IMG/VR virus record: IMGVR_UViG_3300044729_001513
Coordinates: 1 to 20,647 of that record
Length of the DNA stretch: 20,647 nt
Direction: 5' to 3' (one strand)
Source of the DNA: a virus
Shown here: positions 1 through 6,824 of the stretch, piece by piece
Position numbering within the stretch: the first letter of the stretch is position 1
How the letters are laid out: each line of letters begins with the position of its first letter
Position numbers and translations under genes: made by a program
The notes under the pieces: model-generated
The model's database searches: none
What the model saw: only the letters and a program-made list of their open reading frames with translations
Told to the model about the DNA's origin: nothing

Positions 1-2
1 AA

Positions 3-200
3 CAGTTCTATTATGCAAAAGAAGCAGACCCAAAAGAGTTACAAGAATTTGTTGATTCATTGAACCAACAGCAATTCAGTAGATTAGAAGAATTTTTCAA
101 TAACTTACCAAAGCTAGAAAAGACTGTTGATTTTACATGTAACAAATGTGGTTACGAACATAAACTAGAGATTGAAGGACTCAACAATTTTTTCGTGTAA
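3..200 (+). CDS. 26: Baseplate hub protein gp26-like, C-terminal part
   Basis: The left window edge cuts this gene; 65 C-terminal residues remain, ending at TAA 198-200. The visible part has an acidic/aromatic helical stretch (FVDSL, EEFFNNLPKLE), then a Cys-x2-Cys ribbon (FTCNKCGYEH) and a closing motif LEIEGLNNFF. That Cys ribbon followed by a 'GL..FF' end is the pattern I associate with T4-type baseplate protein gp26 of marine T4-like phages; in T4 gp26 takes part in baseplate hub assembly. The downstream gp51-like frame supports the call. The last codons run over a T-TTT-TTC heptamer (188-194) where a -1 shift would fuse this protein to the next frame. The recognition rests on a short fragment, so the exact family name is moderately sure. 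Confidence 0.7.
   Translation, partial: QFYYAKEADPKELQEFVDSLNQQQFSRLEEFFNNLPKLEKTVDFTCNKCGYEHKLEIEGLNNFFV
188..194 (+). other. Candidate -1 ribosomal frameshift site (T TTT TTC)
   Basis: In the gp26 frame the codons are TTT (189-191) and TTC (192-194), preceded by a T, giving a canonical X-XXY-YYZ heptamer four codons before the end of gp26 (TTT, TTC, GTG, stop). Slipping back one base lets both Phe tRNAs re-pair (TTT, TTT) and moves reading into the frame that encodes gp51. That frame is open from 176 to 394 and has no ATG or GTG before its conserved part. I see no strong stimulatory stem downstream; an internal SD-like element was not found either. The site is seen in sequence; its use is inferred. 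Confidence 0.55.
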
Positions 201-394
201 GTTTTCGTCATGATACATTGCAGAACTACTACAAGACCAACTTTGCTTTAATACAACATCACAAATATAGTCTTGCAGAAATTGAGAATATGCTGCCATG
301 GGAAAGAGATGTTTATGTCAATATGTTGATTCGTTATTTGGAAGAAGAAAATGAAAAAATAAAACAAAAACAATCACAGAGAACAAGTAGATGA
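191..394 (+). CDS. 51: gp51-like baseplate hub assembly protein, probably made by -1 frameshift from gp26
   Basis: From the slippery site the -1 frame gives 66 further residues to TGA 392-394. They contain YYKTNFALIQHHKYSLAEIE and MLPWERDVYVNMLIRYLEEE, which match the short gp51-type protein that follows gp26 in marine T4-like phages (in T4, gp51 is a catalyst of hub assembly). No ATG or GTG precedes this conserved segment in frame; the only candidate start is TTG 218-220, which lacks a Shine-Dalgarno sequence. A gp26-gp51 fusion by frameshifting is therefore the simplest reading. The stop overlaps the next start as ATGA (391-394). The position between gp26 and large tail proteins resembles the two-frame tail-assembly chaperones of other phages, which also precede the tape measure; that parallel is inference. 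Confidence 0.65.
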   Translation, partial: FRVSFRHDTLQNYYKTNFALIQHHKYSLAEIENMLPWERDVYVNMLIRYLEEENEKIKQKQSQRTSR

Positions 395-2013
395 GTATAT
401 TAGGAAGTCTGTTAGGAACAAATTCTAACAGACCAGAACCATCAGAAACAATGCAGAACAATGCTGGAGGATTGATGAATAGATTCAATCCTTTTAATTT
501 GGCTTCGGGAATGTTTGGTAAAAGAAAACCAGGTGCTGCGGACAACTATGCTGGTTCGTCTGATGGTATGAAGAAAGGATTGAAGAACAAAAAGGATCCT
601 AGATTTGTTACCAAATCAATAACATCAGAAACACCTGTGCAGAAAGGTGATTCTGTTACTAACATTTCAGCAAAACTGTTTGCTTTGTTTAAATCTTCTT
701 TTGATAAAGAAAATAAAGAAGAAAAAATAAAAAAGAATTCTGAGAAATCAATGGAAGCAGTTCGTGATAAAAGAAACAAAGAGTTAATCGCTGCTCTTAC
801 TGCTGAACCAAAAGGTTTGAAAAAAGAATCAAAAGATTTAAAAAAGCAGGAAGACCGAATTAAAAAAGATATGCCGAAGCAACCTGCTACCCCTAAACCA
901 GAAACACAACCACCAGCTGCGGCCGCCGGTGTACCTAAAAGACAACCAGCAGCCGGTGCACCTAAAGGACCGTCAGCAACTCCAGCAGCCCCTAAAGGAC
1001 CGTCAGCAGCTCCAGCAGCACCTAAAGGACCACCAGCTGCTCCTCCAGCATCGGCAGCACCAGCCGGCGGAGCATCTACAGCAACAAGAATTGGTGTTGG
1101 TGCTGGTCTTGCACTAGCCGCTCCTTCTGCATTAGCTGCAATCTCGCAAGCAATTGGTAAAGCTGAAGCTGGTCATGGTGGTGGTTATGATGTTGCTTTT
1201 GGTGATGTTGTAACAAAAGAAGGAAAAATTAAAAATACAATACCTTCTAAAAAAACTAAAACTGGAGAATCTGTTCCAACTGCTGAAGAATTTTCAGAAA
1301 AATATTTAGGAAAAAGAAAAAAACTTACAGAATTTACATTAGAAGAAGTAAAAAAATTTCAAGCAGAAAGAGATAGAATACTTCCAGGTAGTGGGGCTGC
1401 GGGAACATATCAATTTATGCCTACCGTTTTGTTTGGTAGTAAAAAATCTATAGGTCTAGTAAAACAATTAGGATTGCCTATGGATACCATGTTCAATAAA
1501 GATACACAAGATAAATTACAAGAATTGTTAATCAGTGGTAATGTTAATATCTTAAAAAAATATGGTGTTCCTATAACTCCAGGTTATTTGTATATGGCTC
1601 ATTATGTTGGAGCAAAAGCAGCAAAATACGTTCATGAAGCTGCATTGAAAGGAGAAAACGTATCTGTTGCTGAAGTAATGAGAAGAAATAAGTTACCTAT
1701 AGGAGTCAATCCAGAATTAGAAAAAATGAAAGTTATGGAGTTTGAAAAAACATTGGAAGCAAGACTGGTTAAGAAAGGTGGATTAAATTTAGCAGAAGCA
1801 AAAACTGAACAAGTTGGACAACAATTAAATACCGGAAAAAGACTTGCAGAAGCATCCACAGAAGGAAAAGATTTGAAAAAACAAGTGGCCGCAGCAGGAG
1901 GACCTATAATGGTAAATCAAACTAATAACATAGTGGCCTCAGCAGATAATTCAAAAACCATGACAGTACCTAGATCAGACGCATCAACATTTGCACGAGG
2001 AGCAGCAACGTAA
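391..2013 (+). CDS. Tail-associated structural protein with lysozyme-like domain
   Basis: 540 residues. Residues 31-60 and 88-137 (RFNPFNLASGMFG; ISAKLFALFKSSFDKENKEE; RDKRNKELIAAL) resemble the N-terminal region of the next gene product, so the two are paralogues. Residues about 140-230 are charged and then Pro/Ala-rich, including three 10-residue repeats of the PKGPSAAPAA type. Residues about 250-430 look like a peptidoglycan-cleaving lysozyme/transglycosylase fold: IGKAEAGHGGGYD with candidate catalytic Glu259, and GAAGTYQFMPT (336-346), close to the 'AGRYQF..ST' signature of phage muramidases. The C-terminus ends in GGPIMVNQTNN, a type of tail seen in marine myophage virion proteins. A role in piercing the cell wall during infection is inferred. 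The start overlaps the gp51 stop; the stop TAA overlaps the next ATG. The catalytic assignment is tentative. Confidence 0.6.
   Translation: MSILGSLLGTNSNRPEPSETMQNNAGGLMNRFNPFNLASGMFGKRKPGAADNYAGSSDGMKKGLKNKKDPRFVTKSITSETPVQKGDSVTNISAKLFALFKSSFDKENKEEKIKKNSEKSMEAVRDKRNKELIAALTAEPKGLKKESKDLKKQEDRIKKDMPKQPATPKPETQPPAAAAGVPKRQPAAGAPKGPSATPAAPKGPSAAPAAPKGPPAAPPASAAPAGGASTATRIGVGAGLALAAPSALAAISQAIGKAEAGHGGGYDVAFGDVVTKEGKIKNTIPSKKTKTGESVPTAEEFSEKYLGKRKKLTEFTLEEVKKFQAERDRILPGSGAAGTYQFMPTVLFGSKKSIGLVKQLGLPMDTMFNKDTQDKLQELLISGNVNILKKYGVPITPGYLYMAHYVGAKAAKYVHEAALKGENVSVAEVMRRNKLPIGVNPELEKMKVMEFEKTLEARLVKKGGLNLAEAKTEQVGQQLNTGKRLAEASTEGKDLKKQVAAAGGPIMVNQTNNIVASADNSKTMTVPRSDASTFARGAAT
961..1050 (+). repeat. 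Three tandem 30-bp repeats inside the tail protein gene
   Basis: Units begin at 961, 991 and 1021, each opening with CCTAAAGGACC; the first two differ at very few bases and the third is more diverged. They keep the reading frame and encode 10-residue Pro/Ala/Lys units (PKGPSATPAA, PKGPSAAPAA, PKGPPAAPPA). A shorter diverged copy precedes them at about 934. This is a flexible linker that can expand or contract without frameshift. Confidence 0.85.
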
Positions 2014-3572
2014 TGGCGACAATACAAGACTATAGAGAAGCCAGAAGAACTGGTCAAATCTCCCTTACGAATTTAATAGCAAGAAACATTGCTGAAGGAG
2101 AAGGATTTGGTTCTGTTGGTAAAGCAATATCCCAAAAAATTAAAGCAAGAGGAACAAGAATCAAAGAAGCTTTTGATCCTTTGAATATTGCAAGTATGCT
2201 TGTAGGTAGAACAAAACTAGGTACTGCAATTCTTGGTAGAATGATGGGTAGAAGTGCAGAAGATATTCAATACTTTGCAAGAAAAGGTGCAGGTCGAGAT
2301 GCAGCATATGATCCATTTTTTGCTAGAAGTCCTCGTTCATTACAACCAGTAAGACAGAATGAAAGTATGGCAGACATATATGCCAAGCTGTATGCTTTGA
2401 TTAAAAAACAAATCGAAGAAGAAAACAAGAGAAAAGAAGTTAACGAAAACTTCAAAGAAGAAAGAGAAATGGAAGATGAGCGCCGACACAAAGAATTGTT
2501 GGTGGCAATTCGTGGTAAAGGAAAAGGAAAAGCAACACCAGTAAAAGAAGGTGGAGGATTATTAGATTTAGTCAAAGGGCTGTTTGGTCAATTGAAAAGC
2601 GGATTACTTTGGTTATTTGCAGCGGTAGCTCCATTAATTGCAATGTTAGGGAAAGGATTGATGGGAGTATTTAAAGTTTTACTTGACTTGGGTATTGGCG
2701 CACTTCGTTTTCTTGGTACCTTTATGGCAAGTCCTCTAGGCCTTGCTATAGCTGCTGGTACAATAGTAGCTTATTTGTCTAAACTTGTTGCTGAAGCAAT
2801 AGGTGATTGGGAGAATAAAAAACTCAAAGACAAAGGTGGCCAAGCAGCGGTTGATGCACAGAAAGAAGTATTGAAAGCTCCACCGGCAACACCTATACAA
2901 GAAACATATGATGAGTTTGGTGGTACAGCAGTATCCGACGAAGCTCAAATGGCCGCAGAAAAAAGAGATGCCTTTGTGAAAAAAAAGCAAGACCTTGTTT
3001 GGAAAAAAATGGCGGCAAAAGGTTATCCTGTAAGAGATAAAAGCTTTTTTAGTGGAACATATACATTTGAAAAAAAATCTGGAGAAAAGGCACCAGATGA
3101 ATTAGTCAAAGAGGTTAGTCAAGAAGCAGATGTTGAGCTTGAAGCAAAAAGAAAAAAAGCAACCGCAACTCAAAAGAAAGGAACTGCTCAAAAAGTATCA
3201 CCTCCTACAGGTTCTTCAGCATCGGCATCTGCACCAGCGACAGCAACACCTTCATCCTCATCACCTTCTGCTCCTGCGGGTGCCTTGGCTACTGCTTCTG
3301 AATCTTCTGCATCAACATCAATGTCAGCAACACCAGCACCTTCATTACCTGCTACACCTCCTGTTGCAACTGCTACTGATCAAAATATGGAGTTGGAATC
3401 AGAGAGTGCGTATTCTATGCAATCAGCACCTATGATATTCAATAAGAGTTCAACAAATGGAATAAACCTAGGTGCGCCAGATGCTGGTACTGTAACTGGT
3501 GCTGCACCTATTCGTAATGATGCACTTGAAAATATCATAAACAAACTTCAACGTAGATCCTCTGTAATGTAA
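2013..3572 (+). CDS. Tail structural protein, tape-measure-like
   Basis: 519 residues; the ATG overlaps the previous stop (TAATG). The N-terminal half has DPLNIASMLVGRTKLGTAILG (55-75) and MADIYAKLYALIKKQ followed by a very charged helix up to ERRHKELLVAI (119-166), related to the preceding protein. Residues about 186-258 are a run of hydrophobic segments (LLWLFAAVAPLIAML, GIGALRFLGTFMAS, LGLAIAAGTIVAYL), as in tail tape measure proteins. Residues about 390-460 are Ser/Ala/Pro/Thr-rich low complexity. The C-terminus (APMIFNKSSTN, then ALENIINKLQRRS) resembles the end of its neighbour. The location directly after gp26/gp51 suits a tape measure or tail-tube-lumen protein, but gp29 homology cannot be shown here. 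Other possibility: a baseplate or hub-associated virion protein. Confidence 0.55.
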   Translation: MATIQDYREARRTGQISLTNLIARNIAEGEGFGSVGKAISQKIKARGTRIKEAFDPLNIASMLVGRTKLGTAILGRMMGRSAEDIQYFARKGAGRDAAYDPFFARSPRSLQPVRQNESMADIYAKLYALIKKQIEEENKRKEVNENFKEEREMEDERRHKELLVAIRGKGKGKATPVKEGGGLLDLVKGLFGQLKSGLLWLFAAVAPLIAMLGKGLMGVFKVLLDLGIGALRFLGTFMASPLGLAIAAGTIVAYLSKLVAEAIGDWENKKLKDKGGQAAVDAQKEVLKAPPATPIQETYDEFGGTAVSDEAQMAAEKRDAFVKKKQDLVWKKMAAKGYPVRDKSFFSGTYTFEKKSGEKAPDELVKEVSQEADVELEAKRKKATATQKKGTAQKVSPPTGSSASASAPATATPSSSSPSAPAGALATASESSASTSMSATPAPSLPATPPVATATDQNMELESESAYSMQSAPMIFNKSSTNGINLGAPDAGTVTGAAPIRNDALENIINKLQRRSSVM

Positions 3573-3594
3573 AAACCCCGCACTAGGCGGGGCT
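3571..3594 (-). terminator. Rho-independent terminator downstream of gp32
   Basis: CCCCGC (3576-3581) and GCGGGG (3587-3592) form a six-pair GC stem with a 5-nt loop. Read on the - strand the hairpin is followed at once by five U (the AAAAA at 3571-3575), so it terminates the gp32 transcript. Read on the + strand it has no U tract, though the stem may still protect the ends of the converging tail-gene mRNA. It sits in the only convergent junction of the window. Confidence 0.9.
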
Positions 3595-3615
3595 AAACAA
3601 GACCGTCTAGTCTGT

Positions 3616-4521
3616 TTAATCTTCTGCTGCCAGCTTTGCAAAGTAGTTCATATCATCATCTTCATCTTCATCGATTGAAGGTGCTTTCACTGGAGCTTTC
3701 TTTGCAGCAGGCTTCTCATCAACTTCAGTTTCAAACATATGAGAACTATCTTCAATTGTAGTTCTTGGTGCAGTAGTTCCTGCAAGACCTAGAACTTTAT
3801 CCAATCGTGCTTTGATAGCATCATATGATTTAAACTTGCTAGGATCAATCAACTCTTTGAGAGAGTATTCTTGCTTCCATACTTTTTCAAGTGCATCGTC
3901 ATCATCAAGTAATGCAGCGGGTGAATCAAATTCGCATTTGTCGTAGTTCTGATAACCATCAACTTTACGAATCTTAACTTTGAAGTTAGCACCTTTCCAC
4001 AAATCAAATGGGTTCATTGGCTTCTCATCTTCAAACTCAGGATGCATAGCGCCATTGATTTTATCAAAGATGCTCTTGCCATATTTGAATAAGAAAACTT
4101 TACCATTGTTTTCGGGATGCTTAGGATCATCTACAATATAGATGTTTGAAACATAAGTCAGCTTACGCTTTTGATCACGGGCAATCTTTTTGTTTGCTTC
4201 AATACCTGAGTTCCACAATTGTGTATTGTGTTCACAAACAGGACACTTTTCATTGAGTGTAGTACGGCAGTCATCAATTAGCCAACCACCAGGACCTTGA
4301 AAGCCATGACGGAACATTTTGACCCATGGGAGTCCATCTTCATCTTGTGGTGGTTCTGGAAGAAAACGAATGACTGCATAGCCATTACCAGACTTATCTA
4401 GTTCAGGTTTCCAGTAATGATCGTCGTCGGAATTTGAATCGGAAGAAGTGTTGACTGCTTCTAGTGCTTTGGTGAGTTTGTCAAGGTTAGACGAACTCTT
4501 TTTGAGTTTTGAAAAATCCAT
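3616..4521 (-). CDS. 32: Single-stranded DNA-binding protein gp32
   Basis: 301 residues, matching the length of T4 gp32 (301). It coats ssDNA in replication, recombination and repair and interacts with gp59. The N-terminus has a basic LKKSSS stretch (6-11) like the 'LAST' motif used for cooperative binding. The zinc-binding set is visible as His72, Cys85, Cys93 and Cys96 (H-x12-C-x7-C-x2-C); T4 uses His64, Cys77, Cys87, Cys90. VIRFLPEPP and RHGFQGPGGW are core OB-fold motifs. The C-terminus is highly acidic (SIDEDEDDDMNYFAKLAAED), as expected for the protein-interaction tail. SD AGGAG lies 6-7 nt upstream of ATG 4519-4521. The gene is followed by a strong terminator and preceded by its own promoter and a tandem repeat. 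T4 gp32 represses its own translation; the repeat in this leader could have that role (inference). Confidence 0.95.
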   Translation of the reverse strand: MDFSKLKKSSSNLDKLTKALEAVNTSSDSNSDDDHYWKPELDKSGNGYAVIRFLPEPPQDEDGLPWVKMFRHGFQGPGGWLIDDCRTTLNEKCPVCEHNTQLWNSGIEANKKIARDQKRKLTYVSNIYIVDDPKHPENNGKVFLFKYGKSIFDKINGAMHPEFEDEKPMNPFDLWKGANFKVKIRKVDGYQNYDKCEFDSPAALLDDDDALEKVWKQEYSLKELIDPSKFKSYDAIKARLDKVLGLAGTTAPRTTIEDSSHMFETEVDEKPAAKKAPVKAPSIDEDEDDDMNYFAKLAAED

Positions 4522-4530
4522 ATTATCTCC

Positions 4531-4552
4531 TAGTATAAACGTAGTATAAACG
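4531..4552 (-). repeat. Perfect 11-bp tandem repeat in the gp32 leader
   Basis: On the - strand CGTTTATACTA occurs twice without a gap (4552-4542 and 4541-4531), running directly into the SD AGGAG of gp32. The resulting mRNA leader is AU-rich and unstructured. In T4, gp32 binds a leader operator containing AU-rich repeats next to a pseudoknot to repress its own translation. A matching role here is inferred from position and composition only. Confidence 0.6.
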
Positions 4553-4571
4553 ACTTGTCCACATACATCTC

Positions 4572-4601
4572 ATTATATCATAGTATTTAGTCATACTGCA
4601 A
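4572..4601 (-). promoter_or_regulatory. Promoter upstream of gp32 (extended -10)
   Basis: On the - strand TATAAT (4577-4572) is preceded by TG-A, an extended -10. A weak -35 TTGCAG (4601-4596) lies 18 bp upstream and overlaps the end of the nucleotidase gene. A CTAAATACTA motif (4590-4581) sits just before the -10 and could be a late-type element. No other complete promoter was seen in this 69-bp gap. Confidence 0.55.
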
Positions 4602-5079
4602 GAGCATCTAAGATGAGTTGCTTAGTATTGCCTAAATCTCTATGTAGTATACCGATACCACCTTTATCGATGAAACCTTGAATAACATAATCGGTATCAT
4701 CTACAAGAATGGTATCTGAACCTCTTGCATAATTTGCTTTCAATCTACTGCCTGCAATAATATTTTGCTTATATGTAATGCCATGGTCTTTCAACCACTT
4801 CTGTTTTTGCTCTGTAACTTCTTTATGATACTTTGCGCCACCACTTGAACTGAGAATTTCAATATTGATGTTAGGAATAGAATCAACAAACTCTAATAAT
4901 TCTTGTCCACCTGGCCACCATTCTAATGTAGCAAAGTTACCACCTTCAATGAAAGTTGGCCAATCATTAGTGAATTCTTTTTGATCTCTTGATTCACCCG
5001 GAGTCTTGTTAAACAATTCTTCAAATCGTTTTTCGAAGTTAGCTAAGACCCCATCCATATCCAAATATAATGTTTTCAT
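4591..5079 (-). CDS. HAD-superfamily 5'(3')-deoxyribonucleotidase-like phosphatase
   Basis: 162 residues. The HAD motifs are in order: motif I DMDGV with nucleophile Asp7 and Asp9, motif II in EILSSSG (Ser77-79), a Lys-containing segment SRLKANYA (about 111-118), and motif IV LVDDTD (Asp127/128). The small size and the WPGGQELLEFVD cap fit the NT5C-type 5'(3')-deoxyribonucleotidase group, which dephosphorylates (d)NMPs. In a phage it may adjust nucleotide pools. The ATG overlaps the gp59 stop as ATGA. It interrupts the 32-59-33 block, which in T4 has no nucleotidase here. Substrate is inferred from family only. Confidence 0.75.
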   Translation of the reverse strand: MKTLYLDMDGVLANFEKRFEELFNKTPGESRDQKEFTNDWPTFIEGGNFATLEWWPGGQELLEFVDSIPNINIEILSSSGGAKYHKEVTEQKQKWLKDHGITYKQNIIAGSRLKANYARGSDTILVDDTDYVIQGFIDKGGIGILHRDLGNTKQLILDALAV

Positions 5080-5660
5080 AGATATTTTCTCACAATGTCA
5101 CGAAACTTTATTTTATCATAAACAACAAAAGGTGTATACTTCTTTATCTTTCTTTTCCAAGTTGGCCATATTATATCATCATCAATTTTCTTCTCCCACA
5201 TTGGTAAAAAGTTCATCATGTCATTCAATATCACAACAGTTTCCAAAGTTACTTTATGTCTGAGCAATTCATCATATAGTTTTGGTGATCCAGATTTAAC
5301 TGATATGAAATCTTTGTGATGATCAAACAAGTAACTTATATCATTTTCGAAGGTATATGTCAAGGACTGTTTTGTTTTCTGCCAACTTGTATAATTTTCT
5401 TCTGCTTCTGGTGTTAATAGTTCACCAACCCAATGAAAATCTTGGCGAACAAAGTTAGATACCAAAAAGTCTTTGCAATCTTCCAAAGAATATTTTCTGG
5501 ATAATTTGTAGAAAGAATATTTGTTTTTATGTGTGAGAAAAGATTCTTTGGTACTGTTCGTTTTGCCGTTATATTTGAAGTAATCGTAACTGTCAGATAT
5601 AAAATGCAATCTTAAAGACTGATACATCATATAAACGGCGTATCCACCATTTTCACTCAT
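5076..5660 (-). CDS. 59: gp59-like loader of the replicative helicase
   Basis: 194 residues, close to T4 gp59 (217). Shared features are an N-terminal GGYAVYMMYQSLRLHF segment, KYNGKTNSTKESFLTHKNKYSFYKLSRKYS in pieces (compare T4's KYNW..RV..AAYQKRRDKYFFQKLSEKY), FLVSNFV and the WVGEL segment, and a helical C-terminal half. T4 gp59 loads helicase gp41 onto gp32-coated fork DNA. The gene lies between gp33 and the nucleotidase/gp32, the T4 order. ATG overlaps the gp33 stop (ATGA). An internal TTGACA-17-TATAAG match lies at 5335-5363 and might give extra transcripts toward gp32; it may be chance. Confidence 0.88.
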   Translation of the reverse strand: MSENGGYAVYMMYQSLRLHFISDSYDYFKYNGKTNSTKESFLTHKNKYSFYKLSRKYSLEDCKDFLVSNFVRQDFHWVGELLTPEAEENYTSWQKTKQSLTYTFENDISYLFDHHKDFISVKSGSPKLYDELLRHKVTLETVVILNDMMNFLPMWEKKIDDDIIWPTWKRKIKKYTPFVVYDKIKFRDIVRKYL

Positions 5661-5878
5661 AAAGGTAGTCTGTTTATTTTCTTGAGTTGATTGTTTCTCT
5701 CGGCTTGTTCTCTGATTTTTGATTTGAGTGCTGATGATACAAGAGTGGATGCAACCTCCACTTCTAACCCTGTTTGTTCACAGTGATGAAGAATTGCATC
5801 CAAAAGATCACAGTTCATTTCTACTGCCATAGTTTCAACCATCAAACTAAATGTTTTTATTTCTTCTCTTGTTGGCAT
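5657..5878 (-). CDS. 33: gp33-like late transcription co-activator
   Basis: 73 residues, shorter than T4 gp33 (112) but like the compact versions in marine T4-like phages. LLDAILHHCEQTGLEVEVASTLV followed by SALKSKIREQAERNN in pieces is the recognisable core. gp33 bridges host RNA polymerase (beta flap) and the gp45 sliding clamp for late transcription. The location next to gp59 and gp32 reproduces the T4 order, which strengthens the call for a short protein. The ATG at 5876-5878 overlaps the stop of the upstream hydrolase gene (TAATG). Confidence 0.8.
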   Translation of the reverse strand: MPTREEIKTFSLMVETMAVEMNCDLLDAILHHCEQTGLEVEVASTLVSSALKSKIREQAERNNQLKKINRLPL

Positions 5879-6417
5879 TATGTTCTAGTATAAAAAATAT
5901 GATTACCAATTCGCATTACTACACCACTCTTTTTCCATCCAGGATTGATGTAGGCACCATGAAAATACATTACGTTATGTGCTGCTATTTTAGCATGAGC
6001 AATGGGTTCTGTCAATGCTTTTCTGGCAATGTATCGTGCTTCTTCCCATAGATATTGGTTTTTATTTGTGTGAACCTTTTCACACACCCAACTGAACTGG
6101 CACAATATTTTTCCGTTGATTTTATCTTTTTGGTAAACGACACCACAGATAGTGCTTGGATATTTGTGCGATTTTGTTCTGTTGATGGTAACTTGTGCTA
6201 CAGCAAGTTTTCCTTCAAAAGATTCTCTGCCAGCTTCATAGTAAATGTTATTGGCAAGGCATTCAACGTCTTTAGCCATAACTTCTTTTGTTTCTGTAAT
6301 AACTTCTTCTGCAACCTGTTGAGGCATTGTTTGTGCAATTACAGAAACGGATAATAGGGCAGCAACAATCAATAAACTGATTACGCTGAATATGGTTGTG
6401 GCTTTATCTCTAAGCAT
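5878..6417 (-). CDS. SleB/CwlJ-type cell wall hydrolase, membrane-anchored or exported
   Basis: 179 residues. Residues 8-29 are a hydrophobic helix (IFSVISLLIVAALLSVSVIA) that can act as signal peptide or signal anchor. The rest is a SleB-like hydrolase_2 domain: CLANNIYYEAGRESFEGKLA with the conserved Glu61, VAQVTINR, YPSTICGVVYQ, CQFSW and a final YFHGAYINPGW. The family cleaves peptidoglycan (lytic transglycosylase/amidase-like activity). In a phage, an N-terminal signal suggests an exported endolysin that might act without a classical holin; this is inference. SD AAGGAG precedes ATG with 5 nt. Placement directly before gp33 is unlike T4. Confidence 0.8.
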   Translation of the reverse strand: MLRDKATTIFSVISLLIVAALLSVSVIAQTMPQQVAEEVITETKEVMAKDVECLANNIYYEAGRESFEGKLAVAQVTINRTKSHKYPSTICGVVYQKDKINGKILCQFSWVCEKVHTNKNQYLWEEARYIARKALTEPIAHAKIAAHNVMYFHGAYINPGWKKSGVVMRIGNHIFYTRT

Positions 6418-6438
6418 TACTTCTCCTTAATAGTTAGA

Positions 6439-6456
6439 GGTGTGCCGAAGCACACC
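6439..6456 (-). other. Intergenic UUCG-tetraloop hairpin
   Basis: On the - strand GGTGTGC-TTCG-GCACACC forms a seven-pair stem closed by C(UUCG)G, about 10 nt after the stop of the gene at 6466-6735 and before the SD of the hydrolase gene. No U tract follows, so it is more likely an mRNA-stability or partial termination element than a full terminator. Confidence 0.6.
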
Positions 6457-6465
6457 CGGTCCCGA

Positions 6466-6735
6466 TCAGGTAGACTTTTTGCTAGTCTTTTCTGGTGTGA
6501 TGTTTGAAACGAATCCGTTCAAGGACTGTGCCTTGTTAACAATGTCGTTTTCTGTGGGATATATTGGAAAGGCTGGATGTTCAGGTATTGGTTGTCCGTT
6601 TAGTTTAGCAGACTCTACCTTTACATGCCATTCTTGTTGAAGGCGATCTTTATTAGAATGATATTCTTCCAATAAAAGGTCTTTCGCCATTTTTAAAAGT
6701 TCAAGGCGAATCTCGAACGGTGTAAGATTACTCAT
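6466..6735 (-). CDS. Conserved phage protein of unknown function
   Basis: 89 residues, charged and helical in the first half (LTPFEIRLELLKMAKDLLLE), then a Pro-rich middle (GQPIPEHPAFPIYPTENDI) and a Lys/Ser/Thr-rich tail. Its start resembles a small conserved ORF in marine T4-like phages near gp33. I know of no assigned function. No membrane segment or enzyme motif is visible. A good SD AAGGAG precedes ATG 6733-6735. The 89-bp stretch upstream (6736-6824) contains a CTAAATAGTA motif, a weak CTGGGT/ACCCAG hairpin and a CA-rich leader. Confidence 0.7.
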   Translation of the reverse strand: MSNLTPFEIRLELLKMAKDLLLEEYHSNKDRLQQEWHVKVESAKLNGQPIPEHPAFPIYPTENDIVNKAQSLNGFVSNITPEKTSKKST

Positions 6736-6824
6736 AATACTTCTCCTTATTGTGTGTTGTGTGTTGTGGTGGTTTTTTAGAATTTCTTCTGGGTGATGCC
6801 ACCAAACCCAGTGTATAATACTAT

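Noticed and set aside
961-1050. Repeats as a CRISPR array
   Set aside because: Units are directly adjacent without spacers and encode a protein linker. No CRISPR array was seen in the window.
929-1117. Gln/Leu/His-rich frame on the + strand
   Set aside because: Shadow of the Pro/Ala repeat region in another frame; no SD and low complexity only.
3130-3435. Leu/His/Gln-rich frame on the + strand
   Set aside because: Shadow of the Ser/Ala/Pro-rich linker of the tape-measure-like gene.
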